A stretch of DNA of 9,355 nucleotides from Bdellovibrionales bacterium. Lineage in GTDB: Bacteria; Bdellovibrionota; Bdellovibrionia; Bdellovibrionales; UBA1609. Positions 6,073-9,355 of the stretch are shown here, piece by piece; position 1 is the first letter of the stretch, and every line of letters begins with the position of its first letter. Both the position numbers and the translations under genes were made by a program. The stretch covers positions 1 to 9,355 of the forward strand of contig JAGRAK010000056.1 of NCBI GenBank assembly GCA_020434645.1. The letters run 5' to 3'. The notes under the pieces are model-generated. The model was not told where the DNA came from and searched no databases. It saw only the letters and a list, made by a program, of their open reading frames with translations.

Positions 6073-6098
6073 CAGTAATTTGGCCAATTAGTTTACTG
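6073..6098 (+). promoter_or_regulatory. Inverted repeat abutting the AddB start codon
   Basis: CAGTAA (6073-6078) and TTACTG (6093-6098) are perfect 6-base arms around a 14-base spacer that contains the palindrome TTGGCCAA (6080-6087). The right arm ends one base before ATG 6100, where a ribosome binding site would be expected, and no purine-rich Shine-Dalgarno is present. It may be an operator or an RNA hairpin that limits initiation; this is inference. Confidence 0.3.
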
Positions 6099-6099
6099 G

Positions 6100-8802
6100 A
6101 TGTTAAAAATACTTGAATTGCGTGAGCGCGCAGACAAAATTAATCACATTGAAAAGTTGAAGCCCCTTGAGCAGACGTGGCTAGTTGCAGATTTAAATTC
6201 AAAAACATTATTTCAAACAATATTGTTAAAAAAACACAAGTGTCTAACAGAAAATTCTGTGTTGCGTGTTAGTGAGTTGTGGCAAAAGATTCTTCATCAA
6301 TCTTTTCCAGAGATAGAAGTCGTCTCAGCCCATTTTGTTTCGGTGCTTCTTTCGGAGTGGCTGGCTAAACGTGATTTACCATGGGCACAGCATCCTGGAA
6401 CTCCCAAAATACTGACCCAATACATAGCCCAGTTTTTACCAATTTTAGTCCGTCGAGATTTATCAGAGCAGATGCGAGATTGGTTGCGCGAAAACCCCGA
6501 AGCCTTAATGCGATGGGGGAACTGGTTTATTTTGGCAAAAGAAGCATGGGAATTTTTTTGCAAAGAAAAAATATTGGCGTCAACCTGGGTGAGCGCCTTT
6601 TTATCTGCTGAGGAGTGGCCGGGGCAGCTTTGGCATCAAGATATAATTGTAGACATTGGGGCAGACATTATAGGTGTAGAAATTGAATTATTTAGAAGAT
6701 TGGCAAAAGACGTTGATGTGACAATTTATGCTCCTGAAAAAAAATGGTGCGATAAGTATAACAGTACTCTGTGGGCTTATGATATTTTATCAGAGCGCCC
6801 GCTAAACAGTAGTGTTCAACTTGAAGAGAGCATTTTCAGTAATGTCATAATCGGTCGATACACCACACAAATTGCTGAAGTAAAGTCTGCGGTAGCGCAA
6901 ATTCGCAGTTGGTTGGAGCAAGGGGCAGAGCCTAAACAGCTGGCGATTCTAGCGGCTGACATCGAGCAGTATTGGCCATCTTTGCAAGCCTACTTGCAAA
7001 AAGAGGGCGTGCCCGTGGCTAAGGATGTTGTAATGAGGGCGGCCTCTGTGCCCGCGGTGGCTAAGTGGTTAGCTCGCATTAAAATCGAAAGCCATGAAAT
7101 TGAAAGCGGAGACTTAGAAAGTAGTGTTTTTTGTAACAGTCAGCTGCCGCCAATTGAATATGAAAAATTTCAACAGCTTTATAATAAGATTTATGACGAA
7201 GACGACCTATCAAGAAATGAACATGTTCAAAAAATATTTCAATTTAAGTTCAAGAGTTCAGATCTCATATCACGAGAAGATTTTTTCGCTTGGGCAATTC
7301 AATTTTGGACTGAAGATTTAATAGGTATTGACAGAATCTCTGCAGAAATTCTTAAAGAGTGCCCGGTTCATGTTCGACTTGAGCTGCGATCATGGGTTTC
7401 ATACATATCAGCTTTAGTGGCAAAAATTGAATTTAAAATTTCAGAAGGGCCAAGTCTTGGTGTAATTTGCTCCAACTTCGATACGGCACAAAATTTAGAT
7501 TTTAAACATGTGGTTATGTTGGGTTTGAGTGAAAACGAACTTCAGTCACCATCAGAATTAAGCGTTACACGTTCTGATGTTGCTAAAATTGCGCAAGATC
7601 TTGGTGTTTATTTAGAATCTCCTGATCAGCGCTACAACGAGTTTCTAGCTGAGAAGATTGGTGCTGAAGTTCAAGGTGAACTAGTGCTGAGTTTTGCAGT
7701 AACTGATTTCTCAGGACAAGCTCAAGCGCCTTCTCTATTTTGGTTGAAGACGGCATTGTCAAACCAGATTGATATAGAACGCTACAACGTGCCAGCTTCG
7801 ACCAGATGGGATGAAATTCAAAATTCAGATTTAGAAAAATCACATTTAGCTAAAATATTGCCATACATGAATGAAGATGTCGGAGTAAAAGAGAGAGAGA
7901 ATTTTAAGTCTAGCAAGAAGTTGCGATTTTCAGCATCTCAGTTAGAAAAATACACCAAGTGCCCCTTTATTTTCTCAGCAGAAAAGATTTTTGGCTTAAG
8001 TGACCTGCCAGATGTAGATTTAGATGTTGATGCTATGACAAGCGGGCGACTTATGCATGCTGTTTTAGAGCAACTGCTGGCAGAGCCACTCAATCTGAGT
8101 CGGTCTGATTCAGACTTGATAGCTTTGATTGATCGAACAAAAGATAGTTTAGCTTTAATGATTGGCGAGACGCGTTTGTGGCCTGCTAAGCGTCAACATT
8201 ATTTACGATTAGCTAAAAACTTTTTAGATTTTGAAAAATCATGGCGAGCTCAATACCCCAATACATACACAATAGGTAAAGAGCTCTTCTTGTCTGGGCA
8301 AATGCGTATCCGAGACGACCTTGAAATTGAAGTCAGTGGGCGAATTGATCGAGTCGATACATACTCTGCGGGCGATTCGGCACAGCCTCTTTATGTTGTG
8401 TTAGATTATAAATCTTCAGGTGCGGGACTTCATAATTATGGCAGCTGGTTGGGCAATGATGAGATTCAGTTAACATTTTATGTGATGGCCATTTCGCAAG
8501 GTCTAACGACCTTGCCACCTGGTGAAGTTATTGGAGCTTTTTATTATATTATTTCTAAGATGAATAGAGAGCGAGGCTTTCGGCGCGTAGACAAGCTGAA
8601 TTTATTGTTTGGTGAGAATAGTAGAAATCGCACACAAATAACAGAAGAGAAATTACAAACACTTTTGGGCGAGGTTCAGGGGAAAATAGCCGAGATAGTA
8701 GAAAAAATTACTTTGGGTGCATTTCAGCCGGAGCCCAAAGACTCAAAAGATTGTAAGAGCTGCAGCTGGAGTACGCTATGTCGCGCACCACACTTGAATT
8801 AA
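6100..8802 (+). CDS. addB: AddB-type PD-(D/E)XK nuclease subunit with iron-sulfur cluster motif
   Basis: A 900-residue protein matching the AddB subunit of AddAB-type helicase-nucleases, which resect double-strand DNA ends for RecA recombination. The C-terminal RecB-family nuclease domain (about 605-900) shows FSASQLEKYTKCPF (C621), GRLMH (H653), GRIDR (D750), the catalytic LDYK (D769, K771) and Q790 in QLTFY. With C621, the cysteines C885-x2-C888-x5-C894 complete the four-ligand set of the AddB [4Fe-4S] staple. The N-terminal two-thirds correspond to the inactive helicase-like part: WLVADLNSK (about 28-36) sits where a first strand and Walker A would be, with no GxGKT; a motif resembling the AddB 'VDGF' strand is IIVDIGADIIGVE; and HVVMLGLSENEL resembles the UvrD-like 'LGLNEG' motif. 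The ATG lacks a ribosome binding site. The gene overlaps the following helicase gene by 25 bases, in the addB-addA order seen in other genomes. It could also be catalogued simply as a PD-(D/E)XK nuclease family protein. Confidence 0.86.
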   Translation: MLKILELRERADKINHIEKLKPLEQTWLVADLNSKTLFQTILLKKHKCLTENSVLRVSELWQKILHQSFPEIEVVSAHFVSVLLSEWLAKRDLPWAQHPGTPKILTQYIAQFLPILVRRDLSEQMRDWLRENPEALMRWGNWFILAKEAWEFFCKEKILASTWVSAFLSAEEWPGQLWHQDIIVDIGADIIGVEIELFRRLAKDVDVTIYAPEKKWCDKYNSTLWAYDILSERPLNSSVQLEESIFSNVIIGRYTTQIAEVKSAVAQIRSWLEQGAEPKQLAILAADIEQYWPSLQAYLQKEGVPVAKDVVMRAASVPAVAKWLARIKIESHEIESGDLESSVFCNSQLPPIEYEKFQQLYNKIYDEDDLSRNEHVQKIFQFKFKSSDLISREDFFAWAIQFWTEDLIGIDRISAEILKECPVHVRLELRSWVSYISALVAKIEFKISEGPSLGVICSNFDTAQNLDFKHVVMLGLSENELQSPSELSVTRSDVAKIAQDLGVYLESPDQRYNEFLAEKIGAEVQGELVLSFAVTDFSGQAQAPSLFWLKTALSNQIDIERYNVPASTRWDEIQNSDLEKSHLAKILPYMNEDVGVKERENFKSSKKLRFSASQLEKYTKCPFIFSAEKIFGLSDLPDVDLDVDAMTSGRLMHAVLEQLLAEPLNLSRSDSDLIALIDRTKDSLALMIGETRLWPAKRQHYLRLAKNFLDFEKSWRAQYPNTYTIGKELFLSGQMRIRDDLEIEVSGRIDRVDTYSAGDSAQPLYVVLDYKSSGAGLHNYGSWLGNDEIQLTFYVMAISQGLTTLPPGEVIGAFYYIISKMNRERGFRRVDKLNLLFGENSRNRTQITEEKLQTLLGEVQGKIAEIVEKITLGAFQPEPKDSKDCKSCSWSTLCRAPHLN

Positions 8803-9355
8803 AAAATGAAATTGTACGTGCAGGCGCGGGTGCTGGTAAAACCACTAAACTTACGGCAAAAGTTTTAGAAGTCGCCAGCCTTTTTTTTGAGCAACACAAG
8901 CGGGCGCCTAAAGTAGTAGTGACAACTTTTACTCGCAAGGCCACTGAAGAATTGCGTGAACGCCTTGTACGTGAAGCCTGCAAGCTGGGTAAGACGGAGC
9001 TTGTCGATTTTGTTACTTCACATGGCAACTTACACATTTCGACAATTCATGGCGTGCTTTCGTTATTCTTGCGTCGTTATGGTCATATAATAAATTTCGA
9101 TACAGGGTTTACAATTTTGGAGCCGCAGGCGGCGAGTCGCCTTTCAAGAAAAATACTTCGTGATTTATTAATAAAGAATCTAGAATTTGAAGAGCTTCTC
9201 GAGCACTATACGTTTGACCAATTGACTCAGGTCATTCGGATGTTTTCAGATGCGTTGCACGAACGTGGAGAATTAACTCCATATTCAGAGTCTGATTTAC
9301 TCGATCTCTTAGAGTTAGAAAAAGAGAGAATAGCTCAGAATCTCACTCATATTAG
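8778..9355 (+). CDS. addA: UvrD/RecB-family helicase subunit, N-terminal part (3' end outside window)
   Basis: The frame opens at ATG 8778, inside the end of the AddB gene, with GGAG (8768-8771) 6 bases upstream, and stays open to the window edge for 192 full codons. Near the N-terminus lies the Walker A motif AGAGAGKTT (residues 15-23), which binds ATP. Motif Ia follows as VVVTTFTRKATEELRERL (about 46-63) and motif Ib as STIHGVLSLFLRRYG (about 88-102). These are the signature of superfamily 1A helicases of the AddA/RecB/UvrD type. Only about 14 residues precede the Walker A, and I see no clear Q motif; this resembles RecB more than typical AddA. Motifs II to VI and any C-terminal nuclease domain lie outside the window, so AddA versus RecB versus a nuclease-less helicase cannot be decided. 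The 25-base overlap with the AddB gene suggests coupled synthesis of a heterodimer that unwinds DNA from broken ends. Confidence 0.85.
   Translation, partial: MSRTTLELKNEIVRAGAGAGKTTKLTAKVLEVASLFFEQHKRAPKVVVTTFTRKATEELRERLVREACKLGKTELVDFVTSHGNLHISTIHGVLSLFLRRYGHIINFDTGFTILEPQAASRLSRKILRDLLIKNLEFEELLEHYTFDQLTQVIRMFSDALHERGELTPYSESDLLDLLELEKERIAQNLTHI

Noticed and set aside
8708..9037. 109-codon minus-strand frame
   Set aside because: It is antisense to the AddB end and the helicase start, including the Walker A region, which are convincing coding sequences.

Overview
The window looks like a stretch of chromosome from a Gram-negative, moderately A+T-leaning bacterium, most likely of the Bdellovibrio group (Bdellovibrionota). 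The assignment is inference. It rests on the HNH endonuclease with an N-terminal region of a type I associate with Bdellovibrio genomes, on paired outer-membrane barrels and small Cys-containing lipoproteins, and on an AddB-like nuclease followed by an overlapping UvrD/RecB-type helicase. No rRNA, tRNA, CRISPR array, IS element or integrase was seen.

Layout. Positions 1-228 hold the 3' end of a gene for a beta-barrel-like protein. Downstream is a gene-free stretch (229-675) that starts with 14 perfect tandem copies of the pentanucleotide TTTCG. An HNH endonuclease gene follows (676-1782, +). It faces a lipoprotein gene on the minus strand (2557-1859), with a possible 28-residue hydrophobic peptide in the convergent gap. 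From about 2836 a plus-strand cluster runs PorV/PorQ-like barrel 1 (2836-3993), lipoprotein 2 (3965-4810, overlapping barrel 1) and PorV/PorQ-like barrel 2 (about 4832-6022). After 77 bases comes an AddB-type PD-(D/E)XK nuclease (6100-8802), overlapped by the start of a UvrD/RecB-family helicase that runs off the window (8778-9355).

How the genes fit together. The two barrels are visibly paralogous. The two lipoproteins share a C-x16-C core and the same overall design, so the block 1859-6022 reads as two copies of a 'lipoprotein plus FadL-fold barrel' module, one with its lipoprotein inverted. This is the most interesting part of the window: a duplicated outer-membrane module whose function cannot be read from sequence. 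Overlaps and close spacing suggest co-expression of barrel 1, lipoprotein 2 and barrel 2. Start-site reading suggests a TTG start for barrel 1 and a rare ATT start for barrel 2.

The last two genes encode the two subunits expected of an AddAB/RecBCD-like double-strand-break resection complex. AddB keeps the nuclease residues and all four iron-sulfur cysteines but has no recognisable Walker A motif. The helicase subunit begins almost directly at its Walker A motif.
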